6,271 nt of DNA. It comes from PWND01 sp964601515. GTDB lineage: Bacteria; Bacteroidota; Bacteroidia; Bacteroidales; UBA7960. Location: NCBI GenBank assembly GCA_964601515.1, contig CAZRNU010000162.1, positions 1-6,271 on the forward strand. Reading direction: 5' to 3'. Positions 1 to 6,154 of this stretch are shown in pieces. The notes under the pieces are model-generated. The model ran no database searches. It worked only from the letters and a program-made list of their open reading frames with translations, and had not been told where the DNA came from. The translations under genes and the position numbers were made by a program. Each line of letters starts with the position of its first letter. Position 1 is the first letter of the stretch.

Positions 1-174
1 TATGTATTTTTGCAAGATGGGAAAACACAAGGTGAAACATATTTGTCGGAAGGCAACCATTCAGATGCAGAAAACGACTATACTATTTATGTATATCATA
101 GAAAGCCCGGCAATGTTTACGACAGTATAATTGGCATTTTACAACTAAACTCTGGCATAAGACAAAACAGATAA
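1..174 (+). CDS. 3' end of an unrecognised gene (partial)
   Basis: Frame 1 is open from the window edge for 57 codons and ends in TAA at 172-174. The visible tail is polar and aromatic, with stretches such as ENDYTIYVYHRKPG and a C-terminus of LNSGIRQNR. I recognise no domain and see no membrane segment. The start lies outside the window, so neither size nor function can be judged. The stop codon directly abuts the stop codon of thiS on the other strand, which is the main reason for treating this as a real gene end. A chance open frame of this length remains possible. Confidence 0.5.
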   Translation, partial: YVFLQDGKTQGETYLSEGNHSDAENDYTIYVYHRKPGNVYDSIIGILQLNSGIRQNR

Positions 175-381
175 TCAACCTCCACTAATAAGATGGAGTA
201 CATGCACTTTGTCTCCCTCATTAATAATTGCAGACGAAAACTCATCAGGTTTTATAACTACATCATTAATTTTTACAACTAAAAATTTGAATGAGAAATT
301 CTTGACATCCAACAACTCTTGAACAGTTAGTTTGGATAATCCTTCTATTTCTTCATTTCTATTGTTTAGAACTATTTTCAT
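175..381 (-). CDS. thiS: Sulfur-carrier protein ThiS (ubiquitin-like fold)
   Basis: This 68-residue protein has the size and pattern of ThiS, the ubiquitin-like carrier whose C-terminal glycine is adenylated and converted to a thiocarboxylate, giving sulfur to the thiazole ring of thiamine. Seen directly: an N-terminal strand MKIVLNN, a central VKINDVVIKPDEF segment, the late motif EGDKVHVLHLISGG, and the terminal Gly-Gly at residues 67-68 that the chemistry needs. The start lies 2 bases after the stop of the upstream membrane-protein gene, so the two are probably cotranscribed and translationally coupled. ThiS genes usually sit with thiG, thiH, thiC, thiE or thiF; none is seen here, because the next gene is convergent. 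A related carrier serving another sulfur pathway (MoaD- or CysO-like) is possible, but the length and the ISGG end favour ThiS. Confidence 0.87.
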   Translation of the reverse strand: MKIVLNNRNEEIEGLSKLTVQELLDVKNFSFKFLVVKINDVVIKPDEFSSAIINEGDKVHVLHLISGG

Positions 382-383
382 TA

Positions 384-899
384 TTAAAATACTTTTCTTG
401 CTTCATTTTTAACAAATTCCAAAGCTTTTCTAGTAGCAAGTTTATCAATACTCATTTCAAGAAGCTTTTTACTCAAATCAGTTGACGTAGCTTTATCGTC
501 AAGAAGGCCGGCAGAGGTATTAATCTGACGAATCATTTCTTCCTTGGCATTTGAAACCATTTCCCATGCTTTATCAGAAATATATAACTGTTGAGAAAGA
601 TTGTGATCAAACTCTTCCCTAATTGTTTGTATCAAAATTTGATGAAATTGTGCTGCATTAAGGCCTTGCTTGTGTGTGCGCATCACAAGATTAGTGGGCG
701 ACATTCTTTCAAGCAACAAAACAATTCTTTCATACGCCTGCATTTTAATAGGTAGCGATATGCTAATTTTTTCTTCAAAAGTGCTATAATGCCTCTTGCT
801 TTGTTCGTTCTGGAAAAATTCTTTAAGCAGAAAATATGCAATTGCAAACACACCGGCTGCGACAAGGACAACAGTTATAACAATATACAATGTATTCAT
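384..899 (-). CDS. Membrane-anchored conserved protein of Bacteroidota type, unknown function
   Basis: From the ATG at 897-899 the product has 171 residues. Residues 3-25 form one hydrophobic segment (YIVITVVLVAAGVFAIAYFL), followed by a charged cytoplasmic-type domain predicted mostly helical. The core at about 49-74, containing LPIKMQAYERIVLLLER and then SPTNLVMR, resembles a family of uncharacterised Bacteroidota proteins; I think it is the group labelled DUF7935, but that is from memory. The C-terminal half is rich in Lys, Glu and Leu and has no catalytic motif I can name. The frame extends to an ATG at 947, but this start is better because the membrane segment then begins at once and a -7-like box lies at 937-944, between the two candidates. 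It is the first gene of a probable two-gene unit with thiS. Confidence 0.8.
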   Translation of the reverse strand: MNTLYIVITVVLVAAGVFAIAYFLLKEFFQNEQSKRHYSTFEEKISISLPIKMQAYERIVLLLERMSPTNLVMRTHKQGLNAAQFHQILIQTIREEFDHNLSQQLYISDKAWEMVSNAKEEMIRQINTSAGLLDDKATSTDLSKKLLEMSIDKLATRKALEFVKNEARKVF

Positions 900-936
900 A
901 AAACTATGTTTTAAATCTTTATAATGATTTGGCTTG

Positions 937-944
937 CAAAAATA
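937..944 (-). promoter_or_regulatory. Putative Bacteroidota -7 promoter element for the membrane protein-thiS unit
   Basis: Read on the minus strand the bases are TATTTTTG, matching the consensus TAnnTTTG. Transcription would begin near 930, giving a leader of about 30 bases before the ATG at 899. I see no TTG at the expected -33 distance, so the call rests on one element and its location. Confidence 0.4.
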
Positions 945-965
945 CACATTATTAAAGTAATTTTT

Positions 966-973
966 TAATTTTG
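966..973 (+). promoter_or_regulatory. Putative Bacteroidota -7 promoter element for the aminotransferase operon
   Basis: TAATTTTG matches TAnnTTTG and lies in the divergent gap upstream of the aminotransferase. The predicted transcription start falls at about 978-981, right at the ATG of a small leader ORF and some 75 bases before the aminotransferase start. No convincing -33 TTG is present at normal spacing, so this is a weak single-element call. Confidence 0.4.
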
Positions 974-980
974 CGGCTTT

Positions 981-1058
981 ATGAAAGATAAACTTCGAAA
1001 AATCAGAAGCTTATTTAATAAAACTTTTTTTCACAAAATAAACCCTTCTATATCATGA
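981..1058 (+). CDS. Possible 25-residue leader peptide overlapping the aminotransferase start
   Basis: An ATG at 981 opens 25 codons ending in TGA at 1056-1058, so stop and next start share the bases ATGA. The peptide begins MKDKLRKIRSLF and is strongly basic (seven Lys/Arg, one Asp), with a possible amphipathic first half. The ATG sits almost at the predicted transcription start of the 966-973 box, so it would be leaderless or nearly so. The overlap suggests translational coupling, because the aminotransferase gene shows no Shine-Dalgarno sequence. A 25-codon open frame can easily arise by chance, and I know no family for it. Confidence 0.25.
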   Translation: MKDKLRKIRSLFNKTFFHKINPSIS

Positions 1059-2248
1059 CAAAACTATCAGACAGAATCAATCTTTTGGGTGAATCCGAAA
1101 CATTGGCAATGGCAAAAAAAAGCCGAGAATTAAAAGAACAAGGTTTTGATGTAATAAACCTTAGCCTAGGAGAGCCTGACTTTAACACTCCCGACAGAAT
1201 TAAAGCAGCAGCAAAAAAAGCCATTGACGAAAATTACACATTTTACACACCTGTAAACGGCTATCAAGATGCAAGACAAGCCGTATGCAAAAAGCTAAAA
1301 AGAGATAATAATCTTGATTACACTGCTGAGCAAATTGTTTTAACTACCGGCGGAAAGCAAGCTATCGCAAATGCGGTATTGTGCCTTGTTAATCCGGGGG
1401 AAGAAGTAATAATTCCTAAACCATTTTGGGTAAGTTACAGGCAAATAGTTAAAATGGCTGAAGCAAAAGAAGTATATATAGACACTGATATAACAACTGA
1501 CTTTAAGATTACTCCCGAACAACTTGAAAAAGCAATTACACCAAAATCAAAGCTTTTTATGTTTTCCAGTCCATGCAACCCAAGTGGCACAGTTTATACA
1601 AAAGAGGAACTTGCTGCCTTGACTAAGGTTTTTGAAAAGCACCCCCATGTTTATATAATGTCTGATGAAATTTATGAATACATAGTTTTTGACGGCAAAC
1701 ATGAAAGCATTGCTCAGTTTGATTCAATAAAAGATAGGGTTATAATTATAAACGGCCTTTCAAAAGGCTACGCAATGACAGGCTGGAGACTTGGTTATTC
1801 AGCATCAAACCTTGACATTGCAAAAGCATGCACAAAACTTCAAGGTCAATTTACATCTGCAACATGCAGTATTACCCAGAGGACTGTTTTAGAAGCCATG
1901 AGTATGGGAGCTGAAGATGTTAAATCTATGCTTGAGAAATTCAGAGAAAGAAGAGATCTTGTTCTTGAGCTGATGAAAGATATTCCCGGCGTTATTACAA
2001 ATAAGCCACAGGGAGCATTTTACGTATTTGCTGACATCAAATCCTATCTTGGCAAGAGAGATGGCGATTATGTTATAAAAACAGCAGAAGACCTTGCTAT
2101 GTACCTTCTAAACACAGTGCATGTGGCAATGGTTTCCGGAGATGCTTTTGGATCTCCTGATTGCATAAGATTTTCATATGCAACTTCAAATGATTTACTT
2201 ATTGAGGCTGTTAAAAGAATAAAAGCAGGGCTTTCAAGACTTAAGTAA
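1055..2248 (+). CDS. aspC: PLP-dependent class I aminotransferase, aspartate aminotransferase type Ib
   Basis: This 397-residue cytoplasmic enzyme has the full length and motifs of the type Ib aspartate aminotransferases, which move the amino group between aspartate and 2-oxoglutarate. Visible signatures are LSLGEPDFNTP (36-46), TTGGKQA (97-103), W125 in PFWVSY stacking on the cofactor ring, SSPCNPSGTVY (171-181) with N175, SDEIYE with D204 and Y207, the Schiff-base lysine K237 in SKGYAMTGWRLGY, and R372 in IRFSY, which binds the substrate alpha-carboxylate. The lysine after GG (K101) is the residue I associate with acidic substrates in the Thermus-type enzyme; that supports aspartate but does not prove it, since related enzymes accept aromatic amino acids or prephenate. 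The ATG start gives the usual N-terminus (KLSDRINLLGESETLAMA). It leads a run that continues into pdxH, source of its cofactor. Confidence 0.9.
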   Translation: MTKLSDRINLLGESETLAMAKKSRELKEQGFDVINLSLGEPDFNTPDRIKAAAKKAIDENYTFYTPVNGYQDARQAVCKKLKRDNNLDYTAEQIVLTTGGKQAIANAVLCLVNPGEEVIIPKPFWVSYRQIVKMAEAKEVYIDTDITTDFKITPEQLEKAITPKSKLFMFSSPCNPSGTVYTKEELAALTKVFEKHPHVYIMSDEIYEYIVFDGKHESIAQFDSIKDRVIIINGLSKGYAMTGWRLGYSASNLDIAKACTKLQGQFTSATCSITQRTVLEAMSMGAEDVKSMLEKFRERRDLVLELMKDIPGVITNKPQGAFYVFADIKSYLGKRDGDYVIKTAEDLAMYLLNTVHVAMVSGDAFGSPDCIRFSYATSNDLLIEAVKRIKAGLSRLK

Positions 2249-2290
2249 TACTTTGTTCCAGACCCTGCATTCACAAATCTATCGGAAATT

Positions 2291-2932
2291 TTGAATGATA
2301 ACATTTCAAATTTAAGAAAAGAATACGGTAAGTTTAGCCTTGACATCAAGGATGTTGACAAAAATCCTTTGGTGCAATTCAACGTCTGGTTTGAGCAGTC
2401 ATTAAAATCAGGAGTTGAAGAGCCTAATGCAATGAATATTGCAACTGTGGACCAAAACGGCAGACCATCGTCAAGAACAGTTTTATTGAAAGGTGTTGAC
2501 GATTCAGGATTTTTGTTTTTCACAAATTACAACAGCAGAAAAGGAAATCAGCTTAAAGAAAACCCTTATGCAACCATAGTTTTTCTTTGGCTGGAACTAC
2601 AGCGACAGGTAATTATTGAAGGTAAAGTTGAAAAAATAAGCGATTCTGAATCTGATGAATATTATAATAGCAGACCTTTTCAAAGTCGCATTGGAGCATG
2701 GACTTCAGAGCAAAGCAAAGAAGTAGATAGCAGAGAAGAATTAGAGCAAAAATTTACAGAATTAGAAGAAACTTTTAAGGGGAAAAATATTCCCCGTCCA
2801 AATTACTGGGGAGGTTATCGTTTAATTCCCGACAGAATTGAGTTTTGGCAAGGTAGAGAGAACAGACTTCACGACCGTATTGTTTATGTCTTGGAAAATA
2901 AAAATTGGAAAATAGTAAGGCTTTCTCCATAA
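2291..2932 (+). CDS. pdxH: Pyridoxamine/pyridoxine 5'-phosphate oxidase PdxH
   Basis: PdxH is an FMN enzyme of the cytoplasm that oxidises pyridoxine or pyridoxamine 5'-phosphate to pyridoxal 5'-phosphate, using oxygen in characterised members. The 213-residue length is normal. Motifs in order: LRKEY (9-13), the FMN-binding SSRTVLLKG (60-68, with R62 and K67), FFTNYNSRKGNQL (76-88), ERQV-like LQRQVIIEGKVEK (103-115), SRIGAWTSEQS (132-142), and FWQGRENRLHDR (185-196), whose R192 and H194 match the substrate-contacting Arg and His of the E. coli enzyme; the end VRLSP resembles the family ending RLAP. No ATG occurs in frame between the upstream stop (2246-2248) and residue 48, which is too far in. 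The TTG at 2291 restores the conserved N-terminus and is therefore chosen. It follows the aminotransferase by 42 bases, and ubiE follows after 10. Confidence 0.94.
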   Translation: MNDNISNLRKEYGKFSLDIKDVDKNPLVQFNVWFEQSLKSGVEEPNAMNIATVDQNGRPSSRTVLLKGVDDSGFLFFTNYNSRKGNQLKENPYATIVFLWLELQRQVIIEGKVEKISDSESDEYYNSRPFQSRIGAWTSEQSKEVDSREELEQKFTELEETFKGKNIPRPNYWGGYRLIPDRIEFWQGRENRLHDRIVYVLENKNWKIVRLSP

Positions 2933-2942
2933 ATAATGTTAG

Positions 2943-3653
2943 ATGCAAGTTTCAAAAAACATTGTTGAAAAAGAAGTTGTAAGGGAAATGTTTGATAACA
3001 TCGCCCCTAAGTATGATTTTCTTAATCATTTTCTTTCTATGGGTATTGATAAAAGATGGAGAAGGAGATTGAGAAAAGAAATGGCAAAAAATACACCTAC
3101 ATTAATTATTGATGTAGCAACAGGAACAGGAGACCTTGCTTTGGAATTATCAAAAATAAAAGAGGCATATATTATTGGAATAGATATTTCCGAAAAAATG
3201 CTAATAATTGCTCAGGAAAAATCACAAAAGAAAAAGCTAAACGATAAAGTTTCCTTTCAATTAGCTGATGGTTCAAATCTACCCTTTAATGAAGATTCAT
3301 TTGATGCAGCATCAATTTCATTTGGAATAAGGAATTTTGAAAATCCGAAAAAAGGACTAGAGGATATTTTAAGGGTTTTGAAACCGGGAGGCTATGCATA
3401 TGTATTGGAATTCGGCATGCCTGACAAACAACCCATAAAAAGTCTATACAAACTTTATTCATCACGAATATTACCCTATTTGGGGAAACTATTTTCAGGA
3501 CATTCAAAAGCATATCATTATCTACCCAGTTCTGTAAAGAAATTTTTACATGGCAATAATTTTTGTGAATTAATGAATGAGGCTGGATTTTCAGATTGTA
3601 GATTTGTAAAACTTACATTTGGAATAGTTTATTTATACATCGGAAAAAAGTGA
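2943..3653 (+). CDS. ubiE: Demethylmenaquinone methyltransferase UbiE/MenG
   Basis: This 236-residue SAM-dependent enzyme performs the C-methylation that ends menaquinone synthesis; in Bacteroidota, which use menaquinone, the name menG describes it better than ubiE. Features in order: the family N-terminus MFDNIAPKYDFLNHFLSMGID (split here by residue 16 to 36), SAM motif I DVATGTGDLA (57-66), the acidic end of strand 2 in GIDIS (79-83), ADGSNLPF (108-115), the UbiE signature FGIRNFEN (127-134), LKPGG (146-150), EFGMP (156-160), YLPSS (193-197), and the C-terminal LTFGIVYLYIGKK. All expected landmarks are present. It lies 10 bases after pdxH, likely on the same transcript. The porT gene follows after about 100 bases. 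Confidence 0.95.
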   Translation: MQVSKNIVEKEVVREMFDNIAPKYDFLNHFLSMGIDKRWRRRLRKEMAKNTPTLIIDVATGTGDLALELSKIKEAYIIGIDISEKMLIIAQEKSQKKKLNDKVSFQLADGSNLPFNEDSFDAASISFGIRNFENPKKGLEDILRVLKPGGYAYVLEFGMPDKQPIKSLYKLYSSRILPYLGKLFSGHSKAYHYLPSSVKKFLHGNNFCELMNEAGFSDCRFVKLTFGIVYLYIGKK

Positions 3654-3713
3654 AACACTATAATCATTTTTCAACATAATCCTTCATAGAGTGCTGCCAA
3701 GCAATATTTTTAA

Positions 3714-3721
3714 TACATTTG
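3714..3721 (+). promoter_or_regulatory. Putative Bacteroidota -7 promoter element for porT
   Basis: TACATTTG fits TAnnTTTG and lies in the 103-base gap between ubiE and porT. It would start transcription at about 3726-3728, some 30 bases before the porT ATG at 3757. No good -33 TTG is seen. If real, porT and the dehydrogenase can be expressed independently of the upstream metabolic genes. Confidence 0.4.
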
Positions 3722-3756
3722 CGTTGATTTTTGAGAAAGGAAAAATCATCAGAACT

Positions 3757-4506
3757 ATGTGCAAATTAAAGATATCAATAATTGTAATAATACTTTTAGC
3801 TTTTTCAACAAGTCATTCATTTTCCCAAAAAAAAAGATACATTGCTCCAAATTTATTGCATTACGACCATAAGCCGTATCATTTTGGTTTTTCGCTTGGC
3901 TTAAATAAAATGAACTTTGCACTTAAATCTATTGAAGACTTTTCAAATCTTGACTATACCCTTCAGAACAGAACAATATTCGATACATTATACTCAGTTT
4001 TACCACGTCATGAATATGGTTTTAACATTGGAATTGTTTCTAATTTAAAACTTGGTCAACAGTGGGACCTCAGGTTTATACCCACTTTGACTTTTGGTGA
4101 TAGAAATATTGAATACTATGGAGTTAGAAATGGTCAAGCAATAAGAAAGACGCAAAAAATTGAATCTACTTTAATTGATATCCCTCTGCATATAAAATAC
4201 AAATCGGTTAGAATGGGTAATACAAGAGCGTATGTGATTGGAGGAATAAAATATAGCTATGACCTTGCTTCCGGAGAAGAAAAGGAAGATTATGAAGAAG
4301 AGATTTTGTCAAGCATAAAGAAGAATGATTATTTCTACGAACTAGGGGTTGGCTTCGACCATTATTTCTATTACTTCAAGTTTTCAATGGAAATAAAAGC
4401 TTCTTTTGGAATTAGAGATATGATAAACCGTGATAATACGATATTTTCAAATTCGATAGACCAGTTGAAATCACAAATCATTATGGTTTCGCTTCTATTT
4501 GAATAA
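3757..4506 (+). CDS. porT: PorT/SprT, outer-membrane protein of the type IX secretion system
   Basis: From the ATG at 3757 the product has 249 residues. It opens with a clear signal peptide: Lys at 3 and 5, a hydrophobic core ISIIVIILLAFS, and a probable cut after SFSQ (residue 24). The rest looks like a beta-barrel: HFGFSLGLNKMNFAL (42-56), YGFNIGIVSNLKLG (87-100), DLRFIPTLTFGDR (104-116), ESTLIDIPLHIKYKSVRMGN (136-155), RAYVIGGIKYSYDLAS (157-172), YELGVGFDHYFYYFKF (194-209), and a final strand QIIMVSLLFE. These match PorT/SprT, needed in Porphyromonas and Flavobacterium for secreting gingipains and gliding adhesins. An upstream GTG at 3691 stays in frame but would put 22 odd residues before the signal peptide and lies before the -7-like box. 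AAAGGA at 3736-3741 is a modest ribosome-binding candidate, rather far from the ATG (15 bases). The location after ubiE is common for porT. Confidence 0.9.
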   Translation: MCKLKISIIVIILLAFSTSHSFSQKKRYIAPNLLHYDHKPYHFGFSLGLNKMNFALKSIEDFSNLDYTLQNRTIFDTLYSVLPRHEYGFNIGIVSNLKLGQQWDLRFIPTLTFGDRNIEYYGVRNGQAIRKTQKIESTLIDIPLHIKYKSVRMGNTRAYVIGGIKYSYDLASGEEKEDYEEEILSSIKKNDYFYELGVGFDHYFYYFKFSMEIKASFGIRDMINRDNTIFSNSIDQLKSQIIMVSLLFE

Positions 4507-4519
4507 CAATAATAAAACA

Positions 4520-6082
4520 GTGATTAAAAACCTTACTCTGACACTAAGCCCCGAACAGGGCTCAAATATTTCAGGACTTGCAGGTGTAGTTGCAAGAACA
4601 ATGAGCATACCTCCCATACGCATTAAGCACATCGAAATATTAAAGAAATCAATTGATGCCAGAAAACCCGGCATAAAAATTATTCTTTCGGTAAATGCAT
4701 TTATTGACGAAGAACCAAAAACTACTGAGCCACTAATAAGCAGATATACAAAAAAACTTTCACAAAAAAGGGTATTGATAATTGGCTCAGGACCTGCGGG
4801 ATTATTTGCAGCCTTGAAATGCATTGAGCTTGGTGTAAAGCCAATTGTTCTGGAAAGAGGGAAAAACGTAAGTGATCGAAAACATGATATTGCAATAATA
4901 AGCAGACCGGACACAGCTATTTTGGTAAACAACCATTCTAATTATTGTTTTGGAGAAGGTGGTGCGGGAACATTCTCAGACGGCAAGCTTTACACGAGGA
5001 GCACTAAAAGAGGGAATGTAAGTGATATTTTGAAGATACTTATTGAACATGGTGCTAATAATGAAATAATCTACGACTCACACCCTCATATTGGATCTGA
5101 TAAGTTGCCGGGAATTATTACCAACATTCGAAACACTATATTAAATGCTGGGGGAGAAATCCATTTTAATACGTTTATTTCAGACTTTATTATTTCTAAT
5201 AATAAAATAAAATCAGCTATAAGTTCTGAAGGCAAGGAATTTGACGGGGGTGCCTTCATTCTTGCAACCGGCCATTCAGCTACTGATATTTACGAGCTAC
5301 TATTCTCCAAAAACATTTCACTTGAGTCAAAACCATTTGCTATGGGAGTTAGGGCAGAACATCCTCAAGAATTGATAGATTCTATTCAATATAAATCAGT
5401 AAAAAGAAGTCCTTATCTTCCCACTGCCAGTTACAAATTAGTAACACAAGTTGATGGCCGAGGAGTATTTTCATTTTGTATGTGCCCCGGTGGGATAATT
5501 GTTCCGGCGGCAAGCAAGCCGGGTGAAGTCATCGTTAATGGGATGTCTAATTCGAAGCGAAATTCACCTTATGCAAATTCAGGCATAGTAGTAACAATAA
5601 ACCCTGATGAATTGATTGATTATAAGAAACATGGTGCATTATCTGGCTTAAAATTTCAACAGAGTTTAGAAAAAAAATGCTTTGATTTAGCAGGCAAAGA
5701 GCAAAAAGCACCTGCACAGAGAATGACAGATTTTTGTGCTGGTCGATTATCTGTATCTCTTGGGAAAACTTCATTTAACCCCGGAGTAACAAGCGTTGCA
5801 CTTCATGAGATTCTTCCGGGCTTTATTACTGCATCATTGCAAAAAGCATTTATCGACTTCGGCAAAAAGATGAAAGGATATTACTCCTCAGAAGCTATGC
5901 TGCTCGCACCCGAATCCCGAACATCATCTCCTGTAAGAATTCCAAGGTTAACAGAAAAGTTGTGCCATCCACAAATTGAAAACCTATTTCCAAGCGGGGA
6001 AGGAGCAGGATATGCAGGAGGCATCGTTTCTTCAGCAATTGACGGAGAAAATTCTGCAATAGCCGCTGTTGGGTATCTTTAG
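4520..6082 (+). CDS. FAD-dependent dehydrogenase of unknown substrate (COG2509-like)
   Basis: Starting at GTG 4520 the protein has 520 residues, normal for this family. Residue numbers here count from that GTG. The N-terminal 65 residues form the family-specific small domain (NLTLTLSPEQ, then EILKKSIDARKPGIK). Next comes the Rossmann FAD site VLIIGSGPAGLFAA (85-98) with E112 ending the second strand (IVLERG), then FGEGGAGTFSDGKLYTR (144-160), ATGHSATDIY (249-258), FSFCMCPGG (317-325) with two cysteines spaced Cys-X-Cys, VNGMSNSKRN (339-348), the late ESRTSSPVRIPR (465-476) and PSGEGAGYAGGI (491-502), which closes the flavin site. The family is widespread in bacteria and annotated as NAD(FAD)-utilising dehydrogenase, with no firmly known reaction. 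GTG 4520 aligns the family start; a TTG at 4499 would overlap porT by 8 bases. It follows porT by 13 bases, so cotranscription is likely. Confidence 0.87.
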   Translation: MIKNLTLTLSPEQGSNISGLAGVVARTMSIPPIRIKHIEILKKSIDARKPGIKIILSVNAFIDEEPKTTEPLISRYTKKLSQKRVLIIGSGPAGLFAALKCIELGVKPIVLERGKNVSDRKHDIAIISRPDTAILVNNHSNYCFGEGGAGTFSDGKLYTRSTKRGNVSDILKILIEHGANNEIIYDSHPHIGSDKLPGIITNIRNTILNAGGEIHFNTFISDFIISNNKIKSAISSEGKEFDGGAFILATGHSATDIYELLFSKNISLESKPFAMGVRAEHPQELIDSIQYKSVKRSPYLPTASYKLVTQVDGRGVFSFCMCPGGIIVPAASKPGEVIVNGMSNSKRNSPYANSGIVVTINPDELIDYKKHGALSGLKFQQSLEKKCFDLAGKEQKAPAQRMTDFCAGRLSVSLGKTSFNPGVTSVALHEILPGFITASLQKAFIDFGKKMKGYYSSEAMLLAPESRTSSPVRIPRLTEKLCHPQIENLFPSGEGAGYAGGIVSSAIDGENSAIAAVGYL

Positions 6083-6122
6083 ATTTTGCCTTTTTATTAA
6101 TCAATCAACTTAGGATTTTGTG

Positions 6123-6154
6123 GATTGAAGATTTGCAAGATTGAAGATTCGTAA
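6123..6154 (+). repeat. Two imperfect 16-base direct repeats leading into the heptamer array
   Basis: GATTGAAGATTTGCAA (6123-6138) is followed at once by GATTGAAGATTCGTAA (6139-6154), identical at 14 of 16 positions. Each copy divides into a 7-base and a 9-base unit that both begin with GATT, like the GACT start of the heptamers that follow. It looks like a diverged edge of the same array. Confidence 0.75.

Noticed and set aside
900..947. Longer start at ATG 945-947 for the membrane protein
   Set aside because: It adds 16 polar residues before the membrane segment and lies upstream of the predicted transcription start.
2068..2523. 151-codon open frame on the minus strand
   Set aside because: It lies antisense across the end of the aminotransferase and the start of pdxH, both well-supported genes, and its product resembles nothing I recognise.
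3651..3676. Terminator hairpin after ubiE
   Set aside because: Only a five-base complementary pair (TGAAA with TTTCA) around a long AT loop is present, too weak to call.
3691..3756. Longer GTG start for porT
   Set aside because: It would bury the signal peptide behind 22 residues, and it lies upstream of the -7-like box.
4499..4519. TTG start at 4499 for the FAD dehydrogenase
   Set aside because: It adds only an Asn-rich stretch not typical of the family and overlaps porT by 8 bases; GTG 4520 fits the family start better. It cannot be fully excluded.
4495..4932. 145-codon open frame on the minus strand
   Set aside because: It is antisense to the N-terminal part of the FAD dehydrogenase, whose motifs are clear, so it is a shadow frame.
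6083..6122. Terminator after the FAD dehydrogenase
   Set aside because: A short T run is present, but no stable stem precedes it.
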